From Chromobacterium rhizoryzae (GTDB lineage Bacteria; Pseudomonadota; Gammaproteobacteria; Burkholderiales; Chromobacteriaceae), in the NCBI RefSeq assembly GCF_020544465.1, contig NZ_CP066126.1:2232001-2296000 (forward strand): a stretch of 64,000 nt of DNA, written 5' to 3'. The first letter of the stretch is position 1; every line of letters begins with the position of its first letter. Below, piece by piece: positions 24,496 to 32,827 of the stretch. A model generated the notes under the pieces. The model was given only the letters and a program-made list of their open reading frames with translations. It was not told the origin of the DNA and made no database searches. The position numbers were made by a program, and so were the translations under genes.

Positions 24496-25608
24496 TTACT
24501 TGTTGATCTTAAGCCGTGACCACAGCCGGCTTTGCAAGCTCATGATGGATTGGGGCAGCGGCTTGATCAGGGTCATATTCTTCAGCTCGGCTTCCGGCGG
24601 GTAAAGGATGGGGTCGTTGAGCAGGGCCGGGTTCACGTATTTGCGCGCCGCCTTATTGGCCGTCGGGTAGAAGGTTTCATTGGTGATCGCCGCGTTCACC
24701 TTGGGGTCCTCGATATAATTGACCCATTTCATCGCCAGCGCGGGATTCTTGGCGTCCTTGGGGATGGCCATCACGTCAAAGGCGAGCAAGCCGCCTTCCC
24801 GGACGTTGGCGAAGCGGATCGAATAGGGTTTTTTGGCCTCGCTGGCCCGCTTGCTGGCGATATAGACATCGCCGGAAAACCCCAGGGCCACGCAGATATC
24901 GCCGTTGGCGAGGTCATTGATGTAGCCGGAGGTGTTGAAGCGGGAGATATAGGGCCTGACCTTTTTGAGCAGCGCGTAGGCGTCCTCGTAATCCTTGGGG
25001 TTGGCGCTGCTCGGGTCTCGGCCCAGGTATTGCAAGGCGGCGGCGAAGACGTTGACCGGCCCGTCGACCACCGACAAGCCGCATTTCGACACCTTGGCCG
25101 CCAATTGCGGGTTGAACAGAACCGCCCAGGAGTTCATCTTGACGTTGCTGCCCAGCGCCTGGCTGACTTTCTGCTGGTTGTAACCGATGCCGACGGTCAC
25201 ATAAGCCCAGGGCACGCCGTAGAGGTTGCCGGGATCGGCGCCTTCAATCAGCTTCATCAGCACCGGGTCCAGATGCTTCAGATTGCCTATCTTGCTCTTG
25301 TCCAGCTTCTGGTAGATGCCGGTCTTGATTTGCCGCGCGAGAAAATTGGAGGTGGGCACCACCACATCGTATCCGGCGTTGCCCAGCAATAATTTGGCTT
25401 CCAAGGTGGTATTGCTGTCGTAATTGTCGTAGCGCACCTTGGCGTTCTGCTGTTTTTCAAAATTGGCGATGGTGTCCTTGGCGATGTAGTCCGACCAGTT
25501 GTAGACGTTCAGGATTTCGCCTGCATGAACGGGCGCGGCCAGCAAGCCGCTCAGCAGCAGGCCGGCGCGGGCGAAGGCGGTTCTTGATCGTGTTGTCCAT
25601 TTCTCCAT
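24496..25608 (-). CDS. Periplasmic polyamine-binding protein, PotF/SpuD type
   Basis: A 370-aa extracellular solute-binding protein. Signal peptide at residues 1-29 (RSRTAFARAG, hydrophobic core, cleavage after VHA). The mature start LNVYNWSDYIAKDTI is the hallmark of PotD/PotF proteins, and DVVVPTSNFL, GVPWAY and LAFDVMAIPKDAKNP are conserved ligand-site segments. It binds putrescine, spermidine or a related amine for an ABC importer, but no permease or ATPase gene is adjacent. It lies 15 bp after the FAD oxidoreductase gene, probably in one operon, and next to a divergent LysR regulator. Confidence 0.9.
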   Translation of the reverse strand: MEKWTTRSRTAFARAGLLLSGLLAAPVHAGEILNVYNWSDYIAKDTIANFEKQQNAKVRYDNYDSNTTLEAKLLLGNAGYDVVVPTSNFLARQIKTGIYQKLDKSKIGNLKHLDPVLMKLIEGADPGNLYGVPWAYVTVGIGYNQQKVSQALGSNVKMNSWAVLFNPQLAAKVSKCGLSVVDGPVNVFAAALQYLGRDPSSANPKDYEDAYALLKKVRPYISRFNTSGYINDLANGDICVALGFSGDVYIASKRASEAKKPYSIRFANVREGGLLAFDVMAIPKDAKNPALAMKWVNYIEDPKVNAAITNETFYPTANKAARKYVNPALLNDPILYPPEAELKNMTLIKPLPQSIMSLQSRLWSRLKINK

Positions 25609-25623
25609 GATGCGTCTCCTTGC

Positions 25624-26922
25624 TTAGATTTCACTGCTGGACTTAAAGCGTTCGTAAGCGATTTTCAGGCTGGCGCCGATGTCCAGAAACGGCCTGGGCG
25701 GCAGCCAGCCCGGCGAACCGCGGGCGAGGACGTGGGCCAGCATCTCGCTGGAAACGCCCGACGCGTATTCGGCCAGCAGCTTGCCCCAGAGCGTGCCGCG
25801 CGCCAGGCCGGAGCCATTGCAGCCGGACACGGCGAACAGATTGGGGGCCATCTGTTTGAACAAGGGCCTGCCGCCGCGGGTGCCGCCGAGGTGGCCGGAC
25901 CAGCTAAAGGCGATGGCCTGCTCGTCCAGCCAGGGGAAGCGCCGCTGCAAGCCGGATAGATGGCGCTGGCGTCGGGCGTGCAAGTCCGCCGCGGCCAGAT
26001 CCCGGCGACGGAATTCCAGGGTGTTGCGTATCATCAAGCGCCTGTCCCGCGTCAGCCTGACGGTGGCGCCGGTCAGGGCCGCGGACAGCATGCCCCAGGG
26101 GCGAGGGTTGCCGATGGCGGCCAGTTCCGGCGGGCTCAAGGGCCGGGTCAAGGAGGCGCTGAGCTCCAGCGGCAGCACGTGCGCGCCTTGGAGGCCGGCT
26201 CTGCCGGCGAAGGCGCCGGCGCACACAATGATATGGTCGGCGCGGATGACCCGCCCGTTGCCATGGGCCTCCAGCGCGCCAAGCGGCCCGCTCCGAATTT
26301 GGCTGACGTTGAACTGCTCATACACTTCCACTTGGGCGGGCAAGGCGGCCAGCAGGCCCTGGACATATTTGGCGGGTTGAATCAGGGCGTTGCCGCCGGC
26401 GCAGTGTATGGCCAGCTGGTAAAAGTCCGTGCCCAAGGCATGGGCGAGCGATGCGCCCTGGCATAGCGTGGCTTGCGCGCCCACGGCTTCCAGCGTTTCC
26501 AGGAGGCGCGCGGGGCTGGACATTTTTCTGATATCGCTCACGCCAATGTAATAACCGGCGGCGTCGTAATCGCAGTCTATGTGGAATTGTTCAATGTATT
26601 GGGCAAGGAGTTGGCTGGCGGCCATGCCGAAGCGGGTTTCATGCCGGTAGTTTTCAAATCCGGCTTGTCGCCAATATTCGCCGTCGTCGGGTTTTTCATG
26701 GCAGACGACAAAGCCGGAGTTGCGCGAGGAGGCCCCTTGTCCCAATAATTGACGCTCCACGAGGGTGATGTGGGCGGAGGGGTTTAGCGTGGCCAGATTG
26801 ATGGCGCAAGAAATGCCCGAGATTCCGCCGCCGATAATCAGGAAATGGGTTTTTAGATTTTTGTTCAAGCTGGGGAAGGTCTTGCTTGATTCCGTGGTTT
26901 CAATCCAGCCGCATTGATTCAT
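25624..26922 (-). CDS. FAD-dependent amine oxidoreductase (PuuB/DadA-like)
   Basis: A 432-aa flavoprotein of the D-amino-acid-oxidase family. The Rossmann motif LIIGGGISGISCAINLA (about 29-45) binds FAD. ASSRNSGFV and the C-terminal SGCNGSGLARGTLWGKLLAEY resemble gamma-glutamylputrescine oxidase (PuuB) and related amine oxidases. With the polyamine-binding protein encoded 15 bp downstream, oxidation of an imported amine or its gamma-glutamyl derivative is likely. It lacks a signal peptide, so it is cytoplasmic. Glycine or other amine oxidase activity cannot be excluded. Confidence 0.82.
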   Translation of the reverse strand: MNQCGWIETTESSKTFPSLNKNLKTHFLIIGGGISGISCAINLATLNPSAHITLVERQLLGQGASSRNSGFVVCHEKPDDGEYWRQAGFENYRHETRFGMAASQLLAQYIEQFHIDCDYDAAGYYIGVSDIRKMSSPARLLETLEAVGAQATLCQGASLAHALGTDFYQLAIHCAGGNALIQPAKYVQGLLAALPAQVEVYEQFNVSQIRSGPLGALEAHGNGRVIRADHIIVCAGAFAGRAGLQGAHVLPLELSASLTRPLSPPELAAIGNPRPWGMLSAALTGATVRLTRDRRLMIRNTLEFRRRDLAAADLHARRQRHLSGLQRRFPWLDEQAIAFSWSGHLGGTRGGRPLFKQMAPNLFAVSGCNGSGLARGTLWGKLLAEYASGVSSEMLAHVLARGSPGWLPPRPFLDIGASLKIAYERFKSSSEI

Positions 26923-27022
26923 TGCTTGCCCTGCTTATGGGGTATTGCCGATTTTTCTAGTGTAAGCAGCGGTTTGCGGCCATGACCAACAATTTGTTTT
27001 CATCCTATCATTCCGGGATTTC

Positions 27023-27916
27023 ATGCTCATGATCATTCGTCCGCCCAATATTCAGTCCTTGCAAACCTTTCTGGTGTTGAGCGAATGCAGCTCGTTCACG
27101 GCGGCGGCGGAGCGGCTTCATCTGACCCAAAGCGCGGTCAGCCGGCAGATTCAATTGCTTGAAGAACATTATGGCGTGACTTTGTTCAAGCGGAGCGCGC
27201 GCAAGATCGAGCTGACCGCGGAGGGCGTGGGGCTGCTGCATTCGGCGGAATTGATTTTTCGCGAGCTGGGCAATGTGGAAAAGCGCTATTCCAAAAAAAT
27301 CAGGCCGTTTCGTTTGAAGATCTACGCTTCATTGGCCATGAGGCTGTTTATCCCGCTGCTGAATCAATTTGCCGCGGATAACCCTGGGATGAGTTTGGCG
27401 GTGGAAACGGAAACCGATTTGATTTATGGCGACTTGGCGCAATACGACGCCTTTGTCAGTTATAAGGACGCCGCGGCAATCACGCAGGAGGATTGGCTCT
27501 TATTCGCCGAATCCCTGATTCCGGTCTGTCATCCGCAATCCGTGTGCGCCAAGCCCATGCCGACCCGGCTTGAGCAATTGCCGGACTATACGCTGCTGCA
27601 TGGTTCGATGAACGGCATGGATTGGGAGCGCTGGTCTTTAAGCAAGAATCTGTGGCTGGACCCATCGCAGGCGCAAATCTTTTTCAATCTGGATGAATTG
27701 GCGATTGAAGCCGCCTTGCAAGGGGCGGGCATTGCCATGACGGATCAGCGGCTGGTGCAAGGGCTGCTGGAAGACGGTTCGCTCTGCTCCCCGTTTCCGA
27801 GCGCTTTGCAAACCGATAACGCCTATGTGTTGACCTTCAAAAAAGGCGGGGACGCCCATCCCAACGCCGCCGTGGTAAAGCGCTGGTTGCAGCGGCACTT
27901 GTGCGCGGATCATTAA
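27023..27916 (+). CDS. LysR-family regulator divergent from the amine oxidase operon
   Basis: A 297-aa LysR regulator with helix-turn-helix SFTAAAERLHLTQSAVSRQIQLLEEHYG (about 23-50) and a substrate-binding domain, closest to the GcvA subgroup by pattern. It lies 100 bp from the divergent oxidoreductase gene, which it presumably controls. ATG codons at 27023 and 27029 are both possible. The inducer is probably the amine handled by the operon (inference). Confidence 0.85.
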   Translation: MLMIIRPPNIQSLQTFLVLSECSSFTAAAERLHLTQSAVSRQIQLLEEHYGVTLFKRSARKIELTAEGVGLLHSAELIFRELGNVEKRYSKKIRPFRLKIYASLAMRLFIPLLNQFAADNPGMSLAVETETDLIYGDLAQYDAFVSYKDAAAITQEDWLLFAESLIPVCHPQSVCAKPMPTRLEQLPDYTLLHGSMNGMDWERWSLSKNLWLDPSQAQIFFNLDELAIEAALQGAGIAMTDQRLVQGLLEDGSLCSPFPSALQTDNAYVLTFKKGGDAHPNAAVVKRWLQRHLCADH

Positions 27917-27992
27917 AGCCATCCGGAGAGCCATCCGGCGTGGAGCGCGAACCGCTTCCATGGCCCGCCGTCACGGAACGCAGAGCGCGCCG

Positions 27993-28075
27993 GCGGGTAT
28001 CGCCTACGGCGCCTCCCTCCCTGGAAGCGGCCGCTCGCCATGGGTAGGGTGGGAGGAGCGCAGCGATACCCACGC
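27993..28075. repeat. Second dispersed repeat family, copy 1
   Basis: GCGGGTATCGCC at the left and GCGATACCCACGC at the right form an inverted repeat around CCTCCCTCCCT and GCCATGGGTAGGGTGGG. A homologous copy lies at 54198-54279. Non-coding. A GAAACAGGCTC remnant of the MITE family follows and overlaps the stop codon of the next gene (28151). Confidence 0.65.
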
Positions 28076-28150
28076 GGAAGGTTGTTGACGGGCCTTGGGG
28101 CGCTTTGGATGCGCGGCTTTCAAGGCCGCATCGTCCTATTGAAACAGGCT

Positions 28151-29224
28151 CTAAGCCGGCTGCGCGTCGCTCAGGGCGGGGTAGTCGGTATAACCCTGCT
28201 CGTTCCCGCCGTAGAAGCTGTTTTTGTCGGCCGCGTTCAGCGGCGCATTCCGCTTGAGCCGTTCCACAAAGTCCGGATTGGCCAACACCATGGCGCCGTA
28301 GGATTCCAGCTCCGCCAGGCCGGCGGCGATATCGGCGCCGATCTGCTCGCGCGGGCGGCCCGGGCGGTTGAGGATCAGCGCGCCTTGCCAGCGTTGGCGC
28401 AGATCGGCCAGCAAGACCTCGTCGCCCAGGTGCATCAGGTGCAGGTAGGCCAGTCCCAGCTTGTTCAGTTCGCTCACCAGATAGCGGTATAGCGCCGGGC
28501 CTTGTTCGCCCTCGTCTATGCCCCAGATGCTCAGGCCGGGCGACAGGCGGATGGCGGTTCTGTCCGGGCCGATTTCCTCGGCGATGGCGGTGGCCACTTC
28601 GATGGCGAAACGGGCGCGGTTTTCCAGGGAGCCGCCGTATTCGTCGTCGCGGGTGTTGGCGCTGGGCGCGAGGAATTGCTGGACCAGGTAGGCGTTGGCG
28701 CCGTGGATTTCCACGCCGTCGGCGCCGGCTTCAATGGCGCGGCGGGCGGCGTGGCGGAAGTCCTGCACCGTCTGGCGCACTTGTTCGGTGCTCAGCGCGC
28801 GCGGGTTGGGAATCGGCTGCATTCCCGTGGCGGTGAACATGCCGGCGCCGGGAGCGATGGCGGAGGGCGCGACGCCCAGCTCATGGCGCGGGGTGTTGTC
28901 CGGGTGGCTCATGCGGCCGGCGTGCATCAGCTGGATGAAGATACGCCCGCCCTGGGCATGGACGGCGTCCGTGGTGTGTTTCCAGCCGGCGACGTGGGCG
29001 TCGGTGTAGATGCCGGGCGTGGCGAGGTAGCCTTGGCCTTCGTCGGACGGCTGGGTGCCTTCGCTGATGATCAGGCCGAGGCCGGCGCGCTGGGCGTAAT
29101 AGCGGGCGGCCAGCGGGCTCGGGCTGCCGTCCGCCTGGGCGCGGGAGCGGGTCATCGGGGCCATGACCAGGCGGTTGCTCAGGGTGAGGCCGGCGAGGCG
29201 GGCGGGGTCGAATACGGTGTTCAT
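28151..29224 (-). CDS. Old yellow enzyme family NADH:flavin oxidoreductase (NemA-like)
   Basis: A 357-aa FMN enzyme that reduces activated C=C bonds, N-ethylmaleimide, nitrate esters or quinones with NAD(P)H. FMN-site and catalytic motifs are visible: NRLVMAPMTRSRA at the N-terminus, GVEIHGANAYLVQQFL (the family His-Asn pair is recognisable), and DDEYGGSLENRARF. The start at 29224 gives MNTVFDPARLAGLTLSNR, typical for the family. It is divergent from a LysR gene with 102 bp between them. The stop codon overlaps a MITE remnant. Confidence 0.92.
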   Translation of the reverse strand: MNTVFDPARLAGLTLSNRLVMAPMTRSRAQADGSPSPLAARYYAQRAGLGLIISEGTQPSDEGQGYLATPGIYTDAHVAGWKHTTDAVHAQGGRIFIQLMHAGRMSHPDNTPRHELGVAPSAIAPGAGMFTATGMQPIPNPRALSTEQVRQTVQDFRHAARRAIEAGADGVEIHGANAYLVQQFLAPSANTRDDEYGGSLENRARFAIEVATAIAEEIGPDRTAIRLSPGLSIWGIDEGEQGPALYRYLVSELNKLGLAYLHLMHLGDEVLLADLRQRWQGALILNRPGRPREQIGADIAAGLAELESYGAMVLANPDFVERLKRNAPLNAADKNSFYGGNEQGYTDYPALSDAQPA

Positions 29225-29326
29225 TGCGCTTTCTCCTATTGGTGGGGTGCTCTCATCATCGCCGGCTTTATTTGTGAGATAAATAGGGTATTTTGGATAA
29301 TACTGATCCATTTTTGGAGCAATGAG

Positions 29327-30196
29327 GTGGAATTGCTAAACGATATGGCTTTGTTCGTCGAGGTGGTCAAGGCCAAGGGCTTCCGCAATGCGGCGGAGGC
29401 GATCGGGGTGCCGAACTCCACGCTGTCGCGGCGGATTGCCGCGCTGGAGAAGTCGATAGGGCTGCGGCTGCTGCATCGCACGACTCGCCGGATAGAGCTG
29501 ACCGAGGCCGGGCTGCTTTACTACGAGCGCTGCCGGCGCATCGTCGACGAGGCCCGGCTGGCGCACGAGCAATTGGGCGAGATGCTGGCTCAGCCCAGCG
29601 GGGTGTTGCGCGCCTCGCTGCCGGTGGATTTCGCCGTGACCTATCTGGCGCCGATGATCGCCGAGTTTGCGCGGCTCCATCCCGGCATCGATTTCGATTT
29701 GGACCTGACTCCCCGGCGCGTCGATCTGGTGAGCGAGCCTTTCGACGTGGCGGTGCGCATGGGGACGCCGGAGAGTTCGCAATTGATCGCGCGGACCTTG
29801 GGCGCGCTGACGCCCGGGCTGTACGCCTCGCCCGGCTATCTGGCCCGCGCGGGCGAGCCGGCAAGCCCGGCGGAGCTGGCGGGGCATCAGTGCCTGAGCG
29901 TGCTGAAGCCCGACGCCTGGACCTTCCACGGCGAAGGGCGGGAGCTCGCCGTTGCGGCGGGCGGGCGCTTCGCCTTGAACAGCATAGGCCTGGCCAAGCG
30001 GCTGGCGACGCTGGACATGGGCATTGTGCTGATGCCGGAGGAGATTGTCGCGGACGAGGTGGCCAGCGGCGGCCTGCGCCGGATCATGCCCGGCTGGCAC
30101 GGCACGCCGGTGCCGGTGTACGCGCTGACGGAAACCCGTTTGCTGCCGGCCAAGACCCAGCGCTTCATCGAGTTTTTACAGCAGCGCCTGCGTTGA
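29327..30196 (+). CDS. LysR-family regulator divergent from the old yellow enzyme
   Basis: A 289-aa LysR regulator. The GTG start at 29327 is preferred because GGAG lies seven bases upstream and it gives the common N-terminus MELLNDMALFVEVVKAKGF; ATG at 29345 is the alternative. Helix-turn-helix: NAAEAIGVPNSTLSRRIAALEKSIG. The effector domain has VDLVSEPFDVAVRMG, typical of the CrgA/AaeR group, which often responds to electrophiles and controls adjacent reductases. Its end overlaps the convergent membrane-protein gene by 32 bp. Confidence 0.88.
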   Translation: MELLNDMALFVEVVKAKGFRNAAEAIGVPNSTLSRRIAALEKSIGLRLLHRTTRRIELTEAGLLYYERCRRIVDEARLAHEQLGEMLAQPSGVLRASLPVDFAVTYLAPMIAEFARLHPGIDFDLDLTPRRVDLVSEPFDVAVRMGTPESSQLIARTLGALTPGLYASPGYLARAGEPASPAELAGHQCLSVLKPDAWTFHGEGRELAVAAGGRFALNSIGLAKRLATLDMGIVLMPEEIVADEVASGGLRRIMPGWHGTPVPVYALTETRLLPAKTQRFIEFLQQRLR

Positions 30197-30689
30197 CGCC
30201 ATGGCCGTCCGCCGTGAAGCGGCCGCGAGCGCCGGGCCGCCAAACGCCGACGGCGGCGGTGATCACGATCAGCAGGATGTTGAGCCCGCCGCCTATCGCC
30301 TCGCGCAGGGTGGCGGCCTGAAAGTCCGCGCCCGGCGCGCCGCCCGCCCCCTCAAGCAGCGCGGCTTGGGCCAGTTGATTGGCCATGTCCACCGCCGGCA
30401 CCACCACGAAGCTGGCGTTGAGCAGGATCAGCAGCGTCAGGCCCAGCTTGAGCTGGAAGAAGCGGTTGCGCGGGCCGTAACGCCGGTAGCCCAGCAGCAG
30501 GCCGCTGATCAACATCAGCCACAGGCCGGGCACGGTCAGCGCCCAGGTGCCGATATGGATGTACTGCCGCGTCTGCGCCAGCAGGGCCGGGGCGGCCGGG
30601 CCGGTTTCGGATAGCACGATCCAGGCCAGAATGCTGCCCAGGAACAGGGCCAGCGCGATGAAGTGGATGAGTTTGAGGAAGCGGTTCAT
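30165..30689 (-). CDS. Four-helix integral membrane protein downstream of MarR
   Basis: A 174-aa protein with four hydrophobic segments (IHFIALALFLGSILAWIVL, ALTVPGLWLMLISGLLLG, LGLTLLILLNASFVVV, GGGLNILLIVITAAVGVW). Conserved-looking His9 in the first helix and His44 before the second suggest a haem-binding or CopD/DUF2269-like protein, but I cannot name the family. Its ATG overlaps the MarR stop codon (ATGA), so it is translated with the regulator. The last 10 codons overlap the convergent LysR gene. Confidence 0.6.
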   Translation of the reverse strand: MNRFLKLIHFIALALFLGSILAWIVLSETGPAAPALLAQTRQYIHIGTWALTVPGLWLMLISGLLLGYRRYGPRNRFFQLKLGLTLLILLNASFVVVPAVDMANQLAQAALLEGAGGAPGADFQAATLREAIGGGLNILLIVITAAVGVWRPGARGRFTADGHGVNAGAAVKTR

Positions 30690-31162
30690 TTCTCTTCTCC
30701 AATGGGCGGGCTGAGCGTCTCCAGCACGCGCAGCAGTTGTTGCAGGGTTTGGCGGGCGGCGTCGAAGTCCGCGTCGGGCAGCTGTTGCGCCAGCTGCGCG
30801 GTCCACCGCGCCTGGCAATCTTGGGTGCCGGCCACGGTGCGTTCGCCCTTGGCGCTCAGCCGGTACAGCGGGGAGCGGGCGTGTTGGGGGTTGGGCAGCA
30901 CGTCGAAATAGTCTTCCTCCACCAGCTTGTGCAGCTGTTTTTGCGCGCCTTGGCGGCTGATGCCCATGCGGGCGGCGATTTGCGGCGCGGTTTGCGGGCC
31001 GTCGGCCAGGCCCACCGCGCCGAGCACCTGCCAGCGCGCGCTATTGATGCCCAGGTGGGCCACCAGTTGGTCGCCTCTTTCCAGCAGGGCGCCGTTCAGG
31101 CGGAAGATCAGCAACATCAGCTCGGTGATGTCTTGAGGGCGATGGTTTTGTTGGGTGGACAT
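30686..31162 (-). CDS. MarR-family transcriptional regulator
   Basis: A 158-aa winged-helix regulator: TAPQIAARMGISRQGAQKQLHKLVEEDY (recognition helix region about 57-85), then the wing (RSPLYRLSAKGE), flanked by dimerisation helices. It is the first gene of a two-gene unit with the membrane protein. Two palindromes directly upstream (31177-31212) fit autorepression, the usual MarR behaviour. Ligand unknown. Confidence 0.88.
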   Translation of the reverse strand: MSTQQNHRPQDITELMLLIFRLNGALLERGDQLVAHLGINSARWQVLGAVGLADGPQTAPQIAARMGISRQGAQKQLHKLVEEDYFDVLPNPQHARSPLYRLSAKGERTVAGTQDCQARWTAQLAQQLPDADFDAARQTLQQLLRVLETLSPPIGEEK

Positions 31163-31176
31163 GGGGTTTCTCTATT

Positions 31177-31212
31177 TGACAACCGGTTGCCATTATTGAC
31201 AACCAGTTGTCA
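31177..31212. promoter_or_regulatory. Two palindromic MarR-type operators
   Basis: TGACAACCGGTTGCCA (31177-31192) and TGACAACCAGTTGTCA (31197-31212) share the pattern TGACAAC-NN-GTTGTCA. Their centres are 20 bp apart, about two helical turns. They lie 15 bp upstream of the MarR start codon. Confidence 0.7.
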
Positions 31213-31413
31213 GATTGCAAGCTCATTTTGGTTTTGGCATGAATACGGTTGCTTGGAGGCGGCAAGGCAGGGCGGGGGCTTCAGGCCGGGCGGGCGCGTT
31301 CATTGAGCGGCAATGGATGATGAATGCGTATGTACTTGTAAATACAGTCAAAAATGAAAATGTAATTTCTATGTTAGCATCGTCGGCTTCCTAAAAAGCT
31401 CAGTTCAAAGCCA

Positions 31414-32100
31414 ATGAAAAAATGCTTGCCCTTCTTGATGTTGCTCAGCCTGCACGCCCATGCCGATGATGAGGCGCTGCGCCAGATGTTCAATTGCGAC
31501 GGCAGTTTCTTTCGCTACATCGCCCAGCCCGGCAAGGCCGTTCCCGGCCTGCCGGTGACGGTGGAAAACGGCCGCGCCGCGTTGCGGATGCAGCCTGTCC
31601 GCGATCAGGCGCAGGAGATGGAGGAGGACGTCAGCGGCGCGTCCGAAGGCTTGACGTCACTGCTGCGCCATTCCGCCATCGATCAGCCGGTGGCGTTGAC
31701 GCCGCAGTGGGCCTTGCGCAATTACGTGGAAGAACACTTCCACAACACCAATGGTCCGATGGACGTCAACGGGGTGTTGGAGTCCTATAACTGGGGTTTC
31801 CGCTTGCTGGGGCAGCGGGATATGACGCTCCAGCAATTCGTCGCCCAGCGGCCGGATCTGACATTCAGCTGCGACAAGGAAAAGGGCGGCGTCTGTACGT
31901 TGTACCGCCAATGGGACAAGGGTGCGTGGAAAACCATCAAGCCCGAGCAGCAGTACGCGGACGTGCCGCGTTTGTTGTTGACGGCCTCCAAGTCCGACCC
32001 CCGGCATTTCTCGCTGGAGTGTTCCTTACTGGTGGAGGGCGAGCGTCTGCCGTCGGGCTTGATCAAGGCCTTGCAGCCGGATTGGGCTTTGAATTTCTGA
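31414..32100 (+). CDS. Secreted hypothetical protein
   Basis: A 228-aa protein with signal peptide MKKCLPFLMLLSLHAHA and cleavage before DDEAL. The mature part has four cysteines (NCDGSFF, FSCDKEKGGVC, LECSLL), which could form two disulfides in the periplasm. No family is recognised. The upstream 100 bp are AT-rich and likely hold the promoter. The TGA stop codon (32098-32100) is also the left target duplication of MITE copy E, so the element was inserted exactly at the stop. A terminator follows the element at 32304. Confidence 0.75.
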   Translation: MKKCLPFLMLLSLHAHADDEALRQMFNCDGSFFRYIAQPGKAVPGLPVTVENGRAALRMQPVRDQAQEMEEDVSGASEGLTSLLRHSAIDQPVALTPQWALRNYVEEHFHNTNGPMDVNGVLESYNWGFRLLGQRDMTLQQFVAQRPDLTFSCDKEKGGVCTLYRQWDKGAWKTIKPEQQYADVPRLLLTASKSDPRHFSLECSLLVEGERLPSGLIKALQPDWALNF

Positions 32101-32246
32101 GAACCTGTTTACGGTCTGCTGCGCGCCGTGAGACGCGGCACGGCGTGTACCGCTTCGAAATGCTCATATGCCGTGTGTACACTCCGCTTTCTCAGCGGTT
32201 TTCGCCTTGGCTCGCCTTAGCTCGCGAGATCGTAAACACGTTCTGA
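32098..32246 (-). mobile_element. MITE-like element, copy E (intact, inverted)
   Basis: Element 32101-32243 (143 bp), orientation opposite to copies A, B, D and F. It begins GAACCTGTTTACGGTCT and ends AGATCGTAAACACGTTC. TGA flanks it on both sides (32098-32100 and 32244-32246). The left TGA is the stop codon of the preceding gene. Confidence 0.88.
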
Positions 32247-32303
32247 GAGCCGCTTTACGCTGCGCGTCTGTCCGTATGCTGACGCGATGCCCATGATGAA
32301 TCC

Positions 32304-32326
32304 AGCCCCTACGCGGGGCTTTTTTC
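32304..32326 (+). terminator. Rho-independent terminator
   Basis: AGCCCC, loop TACGC, GGGGCT followed by TTTTTC. It is about 200 bp after the secreted-protein gene because MITE copy E separates them. Confidence 0.85.
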
Positions 32327-32547
32327 ATGCGTGCGCGGCTTGGCCGGCGACGCCGAGCGGCTGGCCAAAGTCTGTTTGGCGATATGAAAATGATAAATGG
32401 GAATTTAGTTTGAAATATGAATTACGTAGTAATAACTAAAGCCTTGCCCTGGCGCGGGAGCCCTTGCTATACCGGCATTGGGCGGGGCAAGCGAAGCGGG
32501 CTCCGTGTTGTTTCCAGTGTTGGATAACTCATTACGGGAGCATGATC

Positions 32548-32823
32548 ATGTCTGAACAATTGCTGGGTGGTTGGTCCGGTTTCCAGCCGGTGGATGAAAA
32601 AGACCGCAAGGTTTTCCATCAGGCCACGGAAGGTTTGCTGGGCGTGAAATACGTGCCGCTGGCGGTGTCCACGCAAGTGGTGGCCGGAGAGAACTATATT
32701 TTCCTGGCCAGCGCGGAGGTGGTGTATCCCGGCGCGCAGCCGCATCTGGTGGCGGTGTACATCTACCAGCCGCTGGGCGGCAAGCCGCCGCATGTGACCC
32801 GCATCGAGAACGTGCGTCTGTAG
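32548..32823 (+). CDS. Stefin/cystatin-like cysteine protease inhibitor
   Basis: A 91-aa protein without signal peptide or cysteines, the size of eukaryotic stefins. The three contacts of cystatins with papain-type proteases are visible in order: an N-terminal Gly pair (LLGGWSGFQP, 7-8), the first hairpin loop QVVAG (43-47, within STQVVAGENYIF), and a second loop (QPLGGKPP, 74-81). GGAG seven bases before ATG supports 32548. The upstream 200 bp are AT-rich, with a small inverted repeat (ATTAC-GTA-GTAAT). Inhibition of papain-like cysteine proteases is the family expectation. Such proteins are uncommon in bacteria. Confidence 0.75.
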   Translation: MSEQLLGGWSGFQPVDEKDRKVFHQATEGLLGVKYVPLAVSTQVVAGENYIFLASAEVVYPGAQPHLVAVYIYQPLGGKPPHVTRIENVRL

Positions 32824-32827
32824 GCCC

